Assembly (NCBI RefSeq): GCF_004963255.1
Contig: NZ_SUGA01000003.1
Location: forward strand, 106,504 to 170,503
Source: Mesorhizobium sp.
Lineage (GTDB): Bacteria > Pseudomonadota > Alphaproteobacteria > Rhizobiales > Rhizobiaceae
Reading direction: 5' to 3'
DNA: 64,000 nt
Shown here: positions 16,454 to 25,454 of the stretch, piece after piece
How the letters are laid out: each line of letters begins with the position of its first letter
Numbering within the stretch: the first letter of the stretch is position 1
The notes under the pieces: generated by a model
The model's database searches: none
Seen by the model: only the letters and a program-made list of their open reading frames with translations
What the model was told of the DNA's origin: nothing
Made by a program: the position numbers and the translations under genes

Positions 16454-17506
16454 TCAAGGAAGCTGCGCCAGTTCTTTGCGTGACAAGCTGCGGTCGTTCG
16501 GCAGAAGGGGCGCAGGCGGACTGCCCAGATGACGCGACAATGCCTCGACTGTTGGGGCATAGCGTTCCCTGAGCGATGCCAGTCGTCCCAAGCCATGCGG
16601 CTTTGGCGTTCCGTAGCCTGCCCTGGCCGCACGTTCCAGGACCTGCTGCAGGACCTCTCTATCGGTTGTCGGGCGGTCGATGTCGAGCCGAAGCAACTTG
16701 CTCAGCTCGTCTGCAAGGTGGGTGCCTTCCTCACGCAGCAGGATAGCCTTGCCGCGCAGTCTGGGCTCATCGATCGCCTCGATGACGGCAGCAAGGTCCA
16801 ACAACGCGGCGAGAGTGGCAGGCCACCCCGCACCCGTTTCCAGGGATCGGAAATAGATCAGGAACGGGTGCGATGCATGGCTCTGCAGGACCTCGGCGCA
16901 CCAGTCCCTGCCCTTTACGAGCACCTGCTCCAGCTCATCCTTGCAACCGAGTGAAGCATAGCGTTCCAGCAGCGCGACCGCGGATGGCGGATCGCCTGAC
17001 GCGGTGGTGATCTTCAGGATGCCGGAGTCGCGCCTGCCGATGCTGGTCTGCACCTGAAGCAGGTAGGTGACGGCCATCGTCATAACGGACAGGCCGCAGA
17101 ATCCCGCCGCGATGTTGACCCAACGGGAAGGACCGGTGGCGTCCGTCTCGCTAAGGCCGACAGTGACCAGGCTGCTTCCCGCGACGAATACCGCCTGGGA
17201 GAAAGTCGGGACCGCGGGCCGGTACCAACCGCTCAGCGCAGCCACCATCAGCCCGAAACCGAAAATGAGAAGCAGCATCCAGCCGGTGAAGGACGCTACA
17301 AGCACGAAAGGCGCGAACGCCGCCGGAATGGCAGCGCCGGGCCTGCGCGTATGGCGCAGTCCGAACAAGCCGGCGAACACCATCCGGCTTGCAAGACGCA
17401 GGGACGCCCGGCTCTCGCCGGGCACAACGACGGTGTCAAAGACATCGCGAAGCGTGAACCAGACCACGAGGGTTCCGACGACGAATTGCACGATATCGAC
17501 GAGCAT
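16454..17506 (-). CDS. Two-transmembrane ion-channel-like protein with altered selectivity filter
   Basis: 350 residues: three or four hydrophobic segments in the first ~150 (DIVQFVVGTLVVWFTL; FVLVASFTGWMLLLIFGFGL; VNIAAGFCGLSVMTMAVTYL), then a ~200-residue soluble, helical C-terminal region. The loop before the last helix, AGSSLVTVGLSETDATG, sits where potassium channels carry TVGYGD, suggesting an Ion_trans_2-type fold. The GYG is replaced by GLS, so potassium selectivity is doubtful. No EcfG motif was found upstream. Could be a sensor or non-selective channel. Confidence 0.65.
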   Translation of the reverse strand: MLVDIVQFVVGTLVVWFTLRDVFDTVVVPGESRASLRLASRMVFAGLFGLRHTRRPGAAIPAAFAPFVLVASFTGWMLLLIFGFGLMVAALSGWYRPAVPTFSQAVFVAGSSLVTVGLSETDATGPSRWVNIAAGFCGLSVMTMAVTYLLQVQTSIGRRDSGILKITTASGDPPSAVALLERYASLGCKDELEQVLVKGRDWCAEVLQSHASHPFLIYFRSLETGAGWPATLAALLDLAAVIEAIDEPRLRGKAILLREEGTHLADELSKLLRLDIDRPTTDREVLQQVLERAARAGYGTPKPHGLGRLASLRERYAPTVEALSRHLGSPPAPLLPNDRSLSRKELAQLP

Positions 17507-17780
17507 CTCCTGTAACGGCCAGATCGGACTTGCGTTCAGAAATACTAGTCTCTCACTGGACCGGACTCGCGGGAAAGCGGAAGCTCTCCGAGTCGCCGAT
17601 CACTCGTCTCAGCCCCGGAGCCGGCAAGATCGCAACCGGCGACAGTTACAAACAGGCGTGCGTATCAAACAGCCATGATGGGACGAAGCGATCTGCTGCG
17701 GCCTCGGCTCCATCCGATTCCCCCCGGTCTGGCCGCCCAGGCCAGCCAACCTCACCAGCTGCAAACCTCCCCATGTTCGA
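17507..17780. other. Divergent spacer, no gene seen
   Basis: Lies between the leftward ion-channel-like gene and the rightward alcohol-oxidation operon. Open frames here lack ribosome sites and coding character. Apart from the EcfG-type promoter that begins at 17781, nothing recognisable is seen. Confidence 0.5.
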
Positions 17781-17805
17781 GGAACAAAGCAGCCGATTGC
17801 CAGTT
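17781..17805 (+). promoter_or_regulatory. EcfG/RpoE2-type promoter of the alcohol-oxidation operon
   Basis: GGAAC at 17781-17785, 18 nt, TT at 17804-17805, 29 nt before the start codon of the first of ten tightly packed genes (17835-27068). Confidence 0.6.
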
Positions 17806-17834
17806 CGGTCTACATCAACAAGCGTTTTCTGATC

Positions 17835-18617
17835 ATGGCTCGTCGTCAGCTTACGTCACTAGCTCTTGGGTTCCTTGTCTTGGCGTTTGGCTCGATGCAG
17901 CAAGGCACTGCTCGGGCCCAGGCGCCCTGCCCGGCCGATCACGACAAGCTGCTCTCGGCCTTGAAGGCCAATGTCAAGGCGAGCGGCGGCCCCGCGAATG
18001 GCGGCTTCGAGACCAATGAATGGGCCGCGATCGTAGCTCGCGACGGCACCGTCTGCGCGGTCGCCTTCAGTGGACCCACGGTTGATGCGCAGTGGCCGGG
18101 CAGCCGGCTGATCGCGGCCGAGAAAGCGAACACGGCCAATGGGCTTAGCCTGGCGAACATGGCGCTTTCGACAGCCAACCTCTATGCCGGGGTGCAGCCC
18201 GGCGGGCCGCTGTTCGGCCTGCAGGCGACCAACCCAGTCAACGAAGCAGCGGCTTACGCGGGCGACCCCAAGACGTTTGGCAGCGCCAGTGACCCGCTGA
18301 TCGGCAAGCCGATCGGAGGCGTCGTCGTGTTTGGCGGGGGCCTGGCTCTGTACGACGGCAAAACAATTGTCGGCGGCCTCGGTGTCAGCGGCGATTCCTC
18401 CTGCGCCGATCACAATATCGCCTGGCGCGTGCGCGCAGCCCTCGGCTTCGACAAGGTCCCGGCGGGCGTCAATCCCAACCGAAAGGACGCCATCATTTAC
18501 GATCTCGATCCCGGCGGGAAAAGCGCCTCCGGCTGGGGGCATCCGCTTTGCGCCGGCCACGAGGCCGACATTGCAGCGGAAATCGGTTCCGGCGTCGGAG
18601 GTTCGACGCCCAAATGA
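17835..18617 (+). CDS. Secreted GlcG/HbpS-like heme-binding-family protein
   Basis: 260 residues with a clear Sec signal peptide (LTSLALGFLVLAFGSMQQGT, cleavage near ARAQA). The mature part is a GlcG/HbpS domain: EWAAIVARDGTVCAVAFSG, SRLIAAEKANTANGLSLANM, KPIGGVVVFGGGLALYDGKT and VGGLGVSGDSSCADHNIA. Family members bind heme or act as small periplasmic partners, and related proteins recur beside PQQ-dependent dehydrogenases. First gene of the operon; its stop overlaps the xoxF-like start by 4 nt, so it is made together with the dehydrogenase. Exact role unknown. Confidence 0.85.
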   Translation: MARRQLTSLALGFLVLAFGSMQQGTARAQAPCPADHDKLLSALKANVKASGGPANGGFETNEWAAIVARDGTVCAVAFSGPTVDAQWPGSRLIAAEKANTANGLSLANMALSTANLYAGVQPGGPLFGLQATNPVNEAAAYAGDPKTFGSASDPLIGKPIGGVVVFGGGLALYDGKTIVGGLGVSGDSSCADHNIAWRVRAALGFDKVPAGVNPNRKDAIIYDLDPGGKSASGWGHPLCAGHEADIAAEIGSGVGGSTPK

Positions 18618-20488
18618 AGCAAGCACACCCAGTACGATCCAAGGATCACGCCTCACTGGCCGGCTACCCGTCGGCACTCCGAAGATATTCTCCAAGCATC
18701 CTTACGACCCTGCTGCTGGCCTGCGCTACGTTGCTGATGGCCGCTTCACAGCCTCCGCCAGCACCTGCGATCTCTCCGCCTGCCGCGGCCGCGCCGCCCG
18801 ATAACGGGCAATGGACGATGCCGGCCAAGAACTACGCCTCGACGCGCTTTAGCGAGCTCACGGAAATCAACGAAGGCAACGTCAAGAACCTGCAGGTCGC
18901 CTTCACCTTCTCGACCGGAGTGAACAAGGGCCAGGAAGCGGCGCCGCTGGTCGTCGGCAACACGATGTATATCGTCACGCCCTTTCCGAACATCGTCTAC
19001 GCGCTCGACCTCTCCAAGCCCGGCGCGCCGATGAAATGGAAATACGAGCCCAACCCCGAGCCGGCCGCGCAAGGGGTAGCGTGCTGCGACGTCGTCAACC
19101 GTGGCGCGGCCTTCGCGGACGGGCGCATCTTCTTCAACACGCTCGACGGCCACACCATCGCACTCGATGCAACCAGCGGCCAGCCAATCTGGAACGCTCA
19201 TATCGGCAACATCAATATCGGCGAGACCATCACCATGGCGCCGCTCGTGGTGAAAGGCAAAGTGCTGGTCGGCAATTCCGGCGGCGAGATGGGCGTGCGC
19301 GGCTGGGTCAAGGCGCTCGACGCCGGCGACGGCCACGTCGTCTGGACGGCTTACAATACCGGGCCCGACAAGGACGTCCTGATCGGACCCGACTTCAAGC
19401 CGCATTACGACATGGACAAGGGCAAGGACCTCGGCGTCACGACATGGCCGCCTGAGGCGTGGAAGATCGGCGGCGGCAACATGTGGGGCTGGATTTCCTA
19501 CGATCCCGACCTCAACCTGATCTTCCACGGCACCGGCAATCCCGGCCCGTGGAATCCCGACCTGCGGCCCGGCGACAACAAATGGACGTCGGGAATCTTC
19601 GCGCGCGACCCCGACACCGGAGCGGCGAAATGGTTCTATCAATGGAGCCCGCACGACCTCCACGACTATGACGGCATCAATGAGCAGGTCCTGCTCGACA
19701 TGAACTGGCAGGGCAAGCCGCGCAAGGTTCTGGTCCGCCCGGAACGCAACGGCTATCTCTACGTCCTTGACCGCGCCACCGGCGAGGTCCTGTCTGCAAA
19801 ACCTTATGGCCCCGTCAACTCCAGCAAAGGCGTGGACCTCAAGACCGGCAGATTGACGGAAAACCCGGACAAGCTGACGGGTACCGGTAAAGTCGTCCGC
19901 GACATCTGTCCGACCGCGTCGGGCCTCAAGGACTGGCAGCCTTCGGCCTTTTCGCCGAGGACCGGCCTGCTCTACATCCCGCACAACAATCTGTGCATGG
20001 ACGAAGAAGGCGTCGAGGTGAACTACATCGCCGGCACGCCCTATGTCGGAATGAACGTGCGCATGATCCCCGGGCCGGGCGGCAATCGCGGCGCCTTCAC
20101 CGCCTGGGATATCGCCGCCGAGAAACCAGCCTGGAGCCTCAAGGAGAATTTCCCGGTGTGGAGCGGTGCGGTCGTGACCGCCGGCGACGTGGTTTTCTAT
20201 GGGACGATGGAAGGCTGGTTCAAAGCGGTGAGCGCCAAGACCGGCGACCTGCTCTGGCAGTTCAAGACCTCGTCCGGTATCATCGGCCAACCCATCACCT
20301 ATCGCGGCCCGGACGGGCACCAGTATGTCGCCATACTGTCCGGCGTCGGCGGCTGGGCGGGCGCCATCGTGTCGGGCGACCTCGACCCGCGCGATGCCAC
20401 CGCCGCGCTCGGTTTCGTCAATGCGATGAAGGACCTGAAGAACGCGACCACGGCGGGAGGCACGCTTTATGTGTTCCGTCTGCCCTGA
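18614..20488 (+). CDS. xoxF: PQQ-dependent alcohol (methanol) dehydrogenase, lanthanide-type (XoxF-like)
   Basis: 624 residues: N-terminal export signal (YSPSILTTLLLACATLLMAA), then an eight-bladed quinoprotein propeller. Seen: the adjacent-cysteine ring GVACCDVVNRG that caps PQQ, the metal-ligand Glu in NSGGEMGVRGW, the Asn in GTGNPGPWNPD, and the catalytic Asp in HDYDGINE. In XoxF enzymes a second Asp two residues after the catalytic Asp binds the rare-earth ion, whereas calcium MxaF has Ala there. Here the pattern is D-Y-D, so a lanthanide enzyme is predicted. Oxidises methanol or other primary alcohols in the periplasm and feeds a cytochrome c. Start overlaps the previous stop (ATGA). Confidence 0.85.
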   Translation: MKQAHPVRSKDHASLAGYPSALRRYSPSILTTLLLACATLLMAASQPPPAPAISPPAAAAPPDNGQWTMPAKNYASTRFSELTEINEGNVKNLQVAFTFSTGVNKGQEAAPLVVGNTMYIVTPFPNIVYALDLSKPGAPMKWKYEPNPEPAAQGVACCDVVNRGAAFADGRIFFNTLDGHTIALDATSGQPIWNAHIGNINIGETITMAPLVVKGKVLVGNSGGEMGVRGWVKALDAGDGHVVWTAYNTGPDKDVLIGPDFKPHYDMDKGKDLGVTTWPPEAWKIGGGNMWGWISYDPDLNLIFHGTGNPGPWNPDLRPGDNKWTSGIFARDPDTGAAKWFYQWSPHDLHDYDGINEQVLLDMNWQGKPRKVLVRPERNGYLYVLDRATGEVLSAKPYGPVNSSKGVDLKTGRLTENPDKLTGTGKVVRDICPTASGLKDWQPSAFSPRTGLLYIPHNNLCMDEEGVEVNYIAGTPYVGMNVRMIPGPGGNRGAFTAWDIAAEKPAWSLKENFPVWSGAVVTAGDVVFYGTMEGWFKAVSAKTGDLLWQFKTSSGIIGQPITYRGPDGHQYVAILSGVGGWAGAIVSGDLDPRDATAALGFVNAMKDLKNATTAGGTLYVFRLP

Positions 20489-20510
20489 TGCATTCGGCTT
20501 GATCCACGGC

Positions 20511-21338
20511 GTGGCCGAGAAGCTGCTCACGCGCATGGCGCTCGGCATCGCCGCGCTCGCCTTGCTGATCCTGCCGGCGACGGCTGGCCCTCGTGAGCTC
20601 AGGGTCTGCGCCGACCCGAACAACTTGCCCTTTTCCAACGCGGCCGGCCAGGGCTTCGAGAACAGGATCGCGCAAATCATTGCTGCCGATCTCGGCGCCA
20701 AGCTGACCTACACCTGGTGGGCGCAGCGCCGTGGCTTCGTGCGCAACACGCTGAAGGCCGGGCTTTGCGATCTTGTGCCCGGCACGCCGGCCAATCTCGA
20801 AATGCTGCGCACCACCACGCCCTATTACCGGTCGTCCTATGTCTTCGTGACCCGCCAGGACAGTCCGGATGTGACCTCCTTCAACGACCCGCGGCTGCGC
20901 GGCCTGCGCATCGGCGTTCAGCTCATCGGCGACGACGGCGCCAACTCGCCTCCAGTCCAGGCGCTTGGCCGCCGTGGCATCGTCGGGCATCTCGTTGGCT
21001 ACCCCGTCTATGGCGACTACGCCGCTCCCAATCCGCCGGCGCGCATCGTCGACGCGGTGGCGAGCGGCGAGATCGACGTCGCCGTGGTCTGGGGTCCGCT
21101 CGCCGGCTATTTCGCCCAGAAGCAGAAGGTGCCGCTGCGTATAGCGCCGGTCACGCCGCGCATAGACGGGCCGCAGCTGCCTATGATTTACGACATCTCC
21201 ATGGGCGTGCGGCGCGAGGACGATGCGCTGCGTGGCGATGTGAACGGCGCTTTGGCAAGGCACAAGGCGGAAATAGACGCCTTGCTGGCTCAATATGGTG
21301 TGCCGCGCCTCGATGCCTCAGGGAGCCCGGTACGATGA
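20511..21338 (+). CDS. xoxJ: Periplasmic XoxJ/MxaJ-like substrate-binding-fold protein
   Basis: About 275 residues: signal peptide (MALGIAALALLILPATAG region), then a solute-binding family 3 fold beginning RELRVCADPNNLPFSNAAGQ, with ENRIAQIIAADLGAKLTYTW and SGEIDVAVVWGPLAGYFAQK, the hallmarks of the quinoprotein-dehydrogenase-associated MxaJ/XoxJ group. These proteins are thought to help mature or activate the PQQ enzyme and do not import solutes. The start is uncertain: GTG 20511 (chosen), ATG 20535 or ATG 20469 inside xoxF are possible and none has a clear ribosome site. The stop overlaps the cytochrome gene start. Confidence 0.82.
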   Translation: MAEKLLTRMALGIAALALLILPATAGPRELRVCADPNNLPFSNAAGQGFENRIAQIIAADLGAKLTYTWWAQRRGFVRNTLKAGLCDLVPGTPANLEMLRTTTPYYRSSYVFVTRQDSPDVTSFNDPRLRGLRIGVQLIGDDGANSPPVQALGRRGIVGHLVGYPVYGDYAAPNPPARIVDAVASGEIDVAVVWGPLAGYFAQKQKVPLRIAPVTPRIDGPQLPMIYDISMGVRREDDALRGDVNGALARHKAEIDALLAQYGVPRLDASGSPVR

Positions 21339-21868
21339 GGCCGTTCGTCCTGCCGCTCCTGCTCGCCTCGCTGGCCCTCGCTGCCTGCCAACGCGAGGAG
21401 CGGGACACGCGCCCGCAATCCGCGTTCGGCTCCGGCGAGCAGCCGACGCCGGTGACAACGCTGGAACCCGGCGGGCAGCGCCCCTCCCCCACGGACAACA
21501 AAGCGGCAAGCTTCGAGGCCAATGCCTTTCATCTGAGCGAAGGCAAGCGCCTGTTCGGCTGGTTCAACTGTTCGGGATGCCACGCCAATGGCGGCGGCGG
21601 CATGGGCCCCGCGCTGATGGACGAAAAGTGGATCTATGGCAGCTCGATGGAAAGCATCCATGCCACGATCCGCGACGGCCGTCCGAACGGGATGCCGAGC
21701 TTCCGCGACAAGATCCCGGACGACCAGATCTGGGAGCTTGCGGCCTTCGTTCGCTCGCTTAGCGGCAACGCGCCCTCCTCCGCCGCGCCCTCGCGCAATG
21801 ACGACATGATGGCGCATCCGTCCGAAAACCGCATGCCGGATGCCGCCACGCTGGGGAAGTCGCCGTGA
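21335..21868 (+). CDS. Lipoprotein cytochrome c, likely electron acceptor of the alcohol dehydrogenase
   Basis: 177 residues. A lipobox (LLASLALAAC, Cys at about 18) predicts membrane anchoring. One heme-c motif CSGCH (in FNCSGCHANGGGGMGPAL) and an axial Met probably in GMPSFRDKIPD fit a class I cytochrome c of the type paired with XoxF (XoxG-like role). The C-terminal ~40 residues are Ser/Pro/Asn-rich and may be flexible. Lying between xoxJ and ctaC, with 4-nt overlaps on both sides, it would pass electrons directly to the cytochrome oxidase encoded next. Confidence 0.85.
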   Translation: MRPFVLPLLLASLALAACQREERDTRPQSAFGSGEQPTPVTTLEPGGQRPSPTDNKAASFEANAFHLSEGKRLFGWFNCSGCHANGGGGMGPALMDEKWIYGSSMESIHATIRDGRPNGMPSFRDKIPDDQIWELAAFVRSLSGNAPSSAAPSRNDDMMAHPSENRMPDAATLGKSP

Positions 21869-22878
21869 AACGCCTCGCCTCGATTGCGTTCGCAACGGCA
21901 ATCGCCCTGTTTCTTCAGGGATGCGCAGGCTGGCAATCGGCGCTCGACCCGAAAGGTCCGGCGGCGAGCGAGCTGGCATGGCTGATCTGGTTCTTCACCG
22001 GCCTGTGCGCGGTGGTGTGGGTGCTGGTGATGGCCGCCCTTGCCGTGCCGTTGATGATGCGCTCGCGGCAACATGCCGAGCCGCTTGCGCTGGACGCCGG
22101 CGCCGACAGCCGCAAGCTGCGCGTGGTGATGGTCGCCGTCGGGCTGACCGCCGTGATCCTGGTCGGGCTAACCTTGCTCAGCTTCTTCGCCAACAGGACG
22201 CTTGCCGCGATCGGCTCGGATGCCGCGCTGACCATTCGCGTCACCGGCCATCAATGGTGGTGGGAAGTGCGCTACGAAGACGCCACGCCGAGCCGCATCC
22301 TGACCACGGCGAACGAGATCCATATTCCCGCCGGCGAACCCGTGCGGCTTCTTCTCACCTCGACCGACGTTATCCATTCCTTCTGGGTGCCGAGCCTTTC
22401 CGGCAAGCTAGACCTCATTCCCGGCCGAATGAATGTGCTCGATATCAAGGCCGACAAGCCAGGCGTCTACCGAGGCCAATGCGCTGAGTTCTGCGGCGCG
22501 CAGCACGCGAATATGGGCACCTTCATCATCGCCGAGCCGCGCGCGAAGTTCGATGCCTGGTGGAACGATCAGTTGCAGCCGGCCGCCGCTCCAACGGGCG
22601 ACGAGGCCAAGGCCGGCGAGAACCTCTTCCTGAAACGCCCTTGCGTGATGTGTCACAAGATTGGCGGCACGCCGGCGGGCGGAACGGTTGCGCCGGATCT
22701 CACCCATGTCGCCAGCCGGCAGACGCTCGCGGCCGGGACATTGACGATGAGCCGAGGCAACCTCGCCGCCTGGATCGCCGACCCACAGGGCGTGAAGCCC
22801 GGCTCGCACATGCCGGTGGTCGATCTGAGTGGCGACGAACTCAACGCCATCGTCGCCTATCTCGAGGGGCTGAAATGA
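21865..22878 (+). CDS. ctaC: Cytochrome c oxidase subunit II with fused cytochrome c domain (caa3 type)
   Basis: 337 residues. Lipoprotein-like N-terminus (FLQGCAGW), two transmembrane helices (LAWLIWFFTGLCAVVWVLVM; VMVAVGLTAVILVGLTLLSF), a cupredoxin domain with the CuA site CAEFCGAQHANMG and VTGHQWWWEVRYED, then a C-terminal cytochrome c domain with CVMCH (about 263) and its Met ligand in PGSHMPVVDLSG. The fusion places this in the caa3 class, which takes electrons from small cytochromes. Part of an oxidase set embedded in the alcohol-oxidation operon. Confidence 0.93.
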   Translation: MKRLASIAFATAIALFLQGCAGWQSALDPKGPAASELAWLIWFFTGLCAVVWVLVMAALAVPLMMRSRQHAEPLALDAGADSRKLRVVMVAVGLTAVILVGLTLLSFFANRTLAAIGSDAALTIRVTGHQWWWEVRYEDATPSRILTTANEIHIPAGEPVRLLLTSTDVIHSFWVPSLSGKLDLIPGRMNVLDIKADKPGVYRGQCAEFCGAQHANMGTFIIAEPRAKFDAWWNDQLQPAAAPTGDEAKAGENLFLKRPCVMCHKIGGTPAGGTVAPDLTHVASRQTLAAGTLTMSRGNLAAWIADPQGVKPGSHMPVVDLSGDELNAIVAYLEGLK

Positions 22879-24851
22879 GCAGCGCGGATCTCACCAGCGA
22901 ACGCGATCTGCCGCCGGAGCGCGAAGCGTCGACCAAAGGCGATATCGCCCCCGAGCGTGACGGCCCGCGCGACACCGGCATGGACGATGTCAGCCTGCAC
23001 CGCTGGCTGGCGCGGACGTGGCGCACGCCCCCCGGCATCATCGGCGCGCTGTCGAGCGTCGATCATAAGGTGATCGCACGCCGCTACCTCATCACCGCGT
23101 TCCTGTTTCTGTGTCTGGGCGGGCTTAATGCCGTGGCCATGCGCATTCAGCTCTCGGGCCCACAGCGTGGCCTGATAGGCCCGGACCTCTACAACCAGCT
23201 GTTCACGATGCATGGCGTCACCATGATGTTTCTGTTCGCCGTGCCCATAGTACAGGCAACTGGCATCTACCTGGTGCCGCTGATGGTCGGCACCCGCAAC
23301 ATCGCCTTCCCCCGCCTCAACGCGTTCGGTTATTGGGTCTATCTCTCAGGCGGCCTCTTCGCCTGGGTGTCCTTCGCCCTCGCGATGGCGCCGGATGTCG
23401 GCTGGTTCGCCTATGTGCCGCTGTCAGGGCCGGAGTTCGGTCCGGGCAAGCGCGCCGACGTCTGGGCGCAGATGATCACCTATACCGAAGTGTCCTCACT
23501 GGCCGTAGCCGTCGCGACCATCGTGACCGTGCTGAAACAGCGCGCACCCGGCATGTCACTCGACAAGATCCCGCTCTATGTCTGGGCGCTCCTGGTCACG
23601 TCCTTCGTCGTCGTTTTCGCCATGCCGGCGGTGATGATCACCTCGACCTTCCTGATCCTCGACCGGCTCGTCGGCACGCATATCTTCAACCCGGCCGAAG
23701 GCGGCGACGTACTGCTGTTCCAGCATCTGTTCTGGTTTTTCGGCCATCCCGAAGTCTACATCATCTTCCTGCCGGCCACCGGCATGGTCTCGGCTATCAT
23801 TCCCGCTTTCGCCCGCCGCCCGGCCTTCGGTCATCTCGGGCTGGTCCTGTCGCTGATCGCGGTCGGCTTCCTGTCGTTCGGCCTCTGGGTCCACCACATG
23901 TTCGCAACCGGGCTGCCGAAGCTCGGCGCGAGCTTCTTCACCGCGTCCAGCATGTTGATCGCCATCCCCAACGGCGTTCAGATCTTCTGCTGGCTGGCCA
24001 CTCTGTGGGACGGCAGGCCGGTGATCCGCACGCCGCTGCTGTTCGTCTTCGGCTTCTTCTTCACCTTCGTCATCGGCGGTCTTACCGGCGTCATGCTCGC
24101 CTCCGTGCCGCTCGACCTGCAGGTGCACGACACCTATTTCGTCGTCGCCCATTTCCACTATGTGCTGATCGGCGGCTCGGTCTTCCCGCTGCTCGGAGCC
24201 GCCTATTTATGGTTTCCCAAGATCACCGGCCGCATGATGAGCGAGCGCCTCGGACGCTGGCATTTCTGGCTGGCGATGATCGGCTTCAACGCGGCATTCT
24301 TCCCCATGCACATCGTCGGCCTGTGGGGCATGCCGCGCAGGGTCTACACCTATCCGGCCGAGCTCGGCTGGGGGAACATCAATCTCTTCATCAGCGCCGG
24401 CGCGGTGCTCTTCTTCCTGAGCTTCGTGCTGTTTGCGTTCAACCTCGTTCATGGCGCATTGCGCGGAACGCCCGCGGGCGACAATCCCTGGGATGCCGGC
24501 ACGCTTGAATGGGCGACGTCCTCGCCACCGCCCAGCTATAATTTCGCCCGCATTCCGGTCGTGACCAATGTCGAGCCGCTCTGGGCCGAGCGCGGGGCGC
24601 TCCCTGTCGCCTCCGGGCTTCGCGTCGACGCGCGCGAACTCATCATCTCGACGGTGGCGGAAGCCCATCCCGACATTCGCGAAAAATCGGCGACGCCGTC
24701 GATCTGGCCGCTGCTGGCGGCGATCGCCGTCGGGGCCACCTTCCTCTACTCGATCTTCACGCCCTGGGCGATCGTCTGGGGCGCCGCGCCGATCGCCGTC
24801 ACCTTGGTCGGCTGGTTCTGGCCGAAGGGCGATCCGGAGGACGAGGAATGA
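22875..24851 (+). CDS. ctaD: Cytochrome c oxidase subunit I
   Basis: 658 residues; the start ATG at 22875 overlaps the ctaC stop. About twelve helices with heme-copper ligands: His in FTMHGVTMMFLFA, the CuB/Tyr motif FWFFGHPEVYIIFLPATGM, HH in LWVHHMF, and YFVVAHFHYVLIGG for the two distal hemes. The cross-linking Tyr of the GHPEVY motif marks an A-type oxidase. An extra charged N-terminal extension of about 45 residues precedes helix I, and a C-terminal helix pair follows residue 580. Reduces oxygen and pumps protons. Confidence 0.95.
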   Translation: MSSADLTSERDLPPEREASTKGDIAPERDGPRDTGMDDVSLHRWLARTWRTPPGIIGALSSVDHKVIARRYLITAFLFLCLGGLNAVAMRIQLSGPQRGLIGPDLYNQLFTMHGVTMMFLFAVPIVQATGIYLVPLMVGTRNIAFPRLNAFGYWVYLSGGLFAWVSFALAMAPDVGWFAYVPLSGPEFGPGKRADVWAQMITYTEVSSLAVAVATIVTVLKQRAPGMSLDKIPLYVWALLVTSFVVVFAMPAVMITSTFLILDRLVGTHIFNPAEGGDVLLFQHLFWFFGHPEVYIIFLPATGMVSAIIPAFARRPAFGHLGLVLSLIAVGFLSFGLWVHHMFATGLPKLGASFFTASSMLIAIPNGVQIFCWLATLWDGRPVIRTPLLFVFGFFFTFVIGGLTGVMLASVPLDLQVHDTYFVVAHFHYVLIGGSVFPLLGAAYLWFPKITGRMMSERLGRWHFWLAMIGFNAAFFPMHIVGLWGMPRRVYTYPAELGWGNINLFISAGAVLFFLSFVLFAFNLVHGALRGTPAGDNPWDAGTLEWATSSPPPSYNFARIPVVTNVEPLWAERGALPVASGLRVDARELIISTVAEAHPDIREKSATPSIWPLLAAIAVGATFLYSIFTPWAIVWGAAPIAVTLVGWFWPKGDPEDEE

Positions 24852-25453
24852 ACCAGCGTCCCGCCCTCGATCTTTCCGGCCTCCCGACCTTTGGGCATGG
24901 CCCGCGCAGCCCGACCTGGTGGGGCACGCTTGGCTTCATGGCGCTGGAAGGCATGGGCTTCGCGCTGGCCGCCGGCGCCTACCTCTACCTCGTTACCTTA
25001 TGGCCCAACTGGCGCCTGAGCGCTCCGCAGCCCAATCATTGGCCGGGAACGATCGTGACGCTACTTCTCATCGCCAGCCTGGTGCCCAACCACATCCTCA
25101 ACACCTATGCCAAGCGATGCGCCATGCGGCCCGTGCGGATCGGAATGGTGGTGATGTCGCTGCTCGGCCTCGCGCCTCTTGTCGTGCGCTGGTTCGAGTT
25201 TCCGGCGCTGAACATCTACTGGGATACGAACGCCTACGGCTCGATGATCTGGGTGCTGCTTGGTCTCCACACCACGCATCTGATCACCGATGTCGGCGAC
25301 ACGATTGTCCTGACGGTGTTGATGTTCACCCACCATGGCTACAGCGGCCGTCGCTTCGGCGATGTCGGCGACAATGTCTTCTACTGGGATTTCGTGGTCC
25401 TCACCTGGATTCCGATCTACCTCCTCATCTACTGGCTACCGAGGTTAGGCTGA
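24848..25453 (+). CDS. ctaE: Cytochrome c oxidase subunit III
   Basis: 201 residues with about five helices, shorter than the seven-helix form and like the caa3/bo3-type subunit. Seen: TWWGTLGFMALEGMGFALAA (helix with the conserved Glu), GSMIWVLLGLHTTHLITDVG, and C-terminal DFVVLTWIPIYLLIYWLPRL. Overlaps ctaD by 4 nt. Confidence 0.9.
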   Translation: MNQRPALDLSGLPTFGHGPRSPTWWGTLGFMALEGMGFALAAGAYLYLVTLWPNWRLSAPQPNHWPGTIVTLLLIASLVPNHILNTYAKRCAMRPVRIGMVVMSLLGLAPLVVRWFEFPALNIYWDTNAYGSMIWVLLGLHTTHLITDVGDTIVLTVLMFTHHGYSGRRFGDVGDNVFYWDFVVLTWIPIYLLIYWLPRLG

Positions 25454-25454
25454 G

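Noticed and set aside
15481..16632. A 383-codon minus-strand frame
   Set aside because: It runs across several promoters and opposing genes and shows no protein family; only its last 50 codons have a ribosome site and promoter.
18746..20701. A 651-codon frame antisense to the PQQ dehydrogenase, and other long antisense frames
   Set aside because: Long antisense frames arise from the high GC content at third positions; compositions are His/Arg/Ala-rich and match no family.
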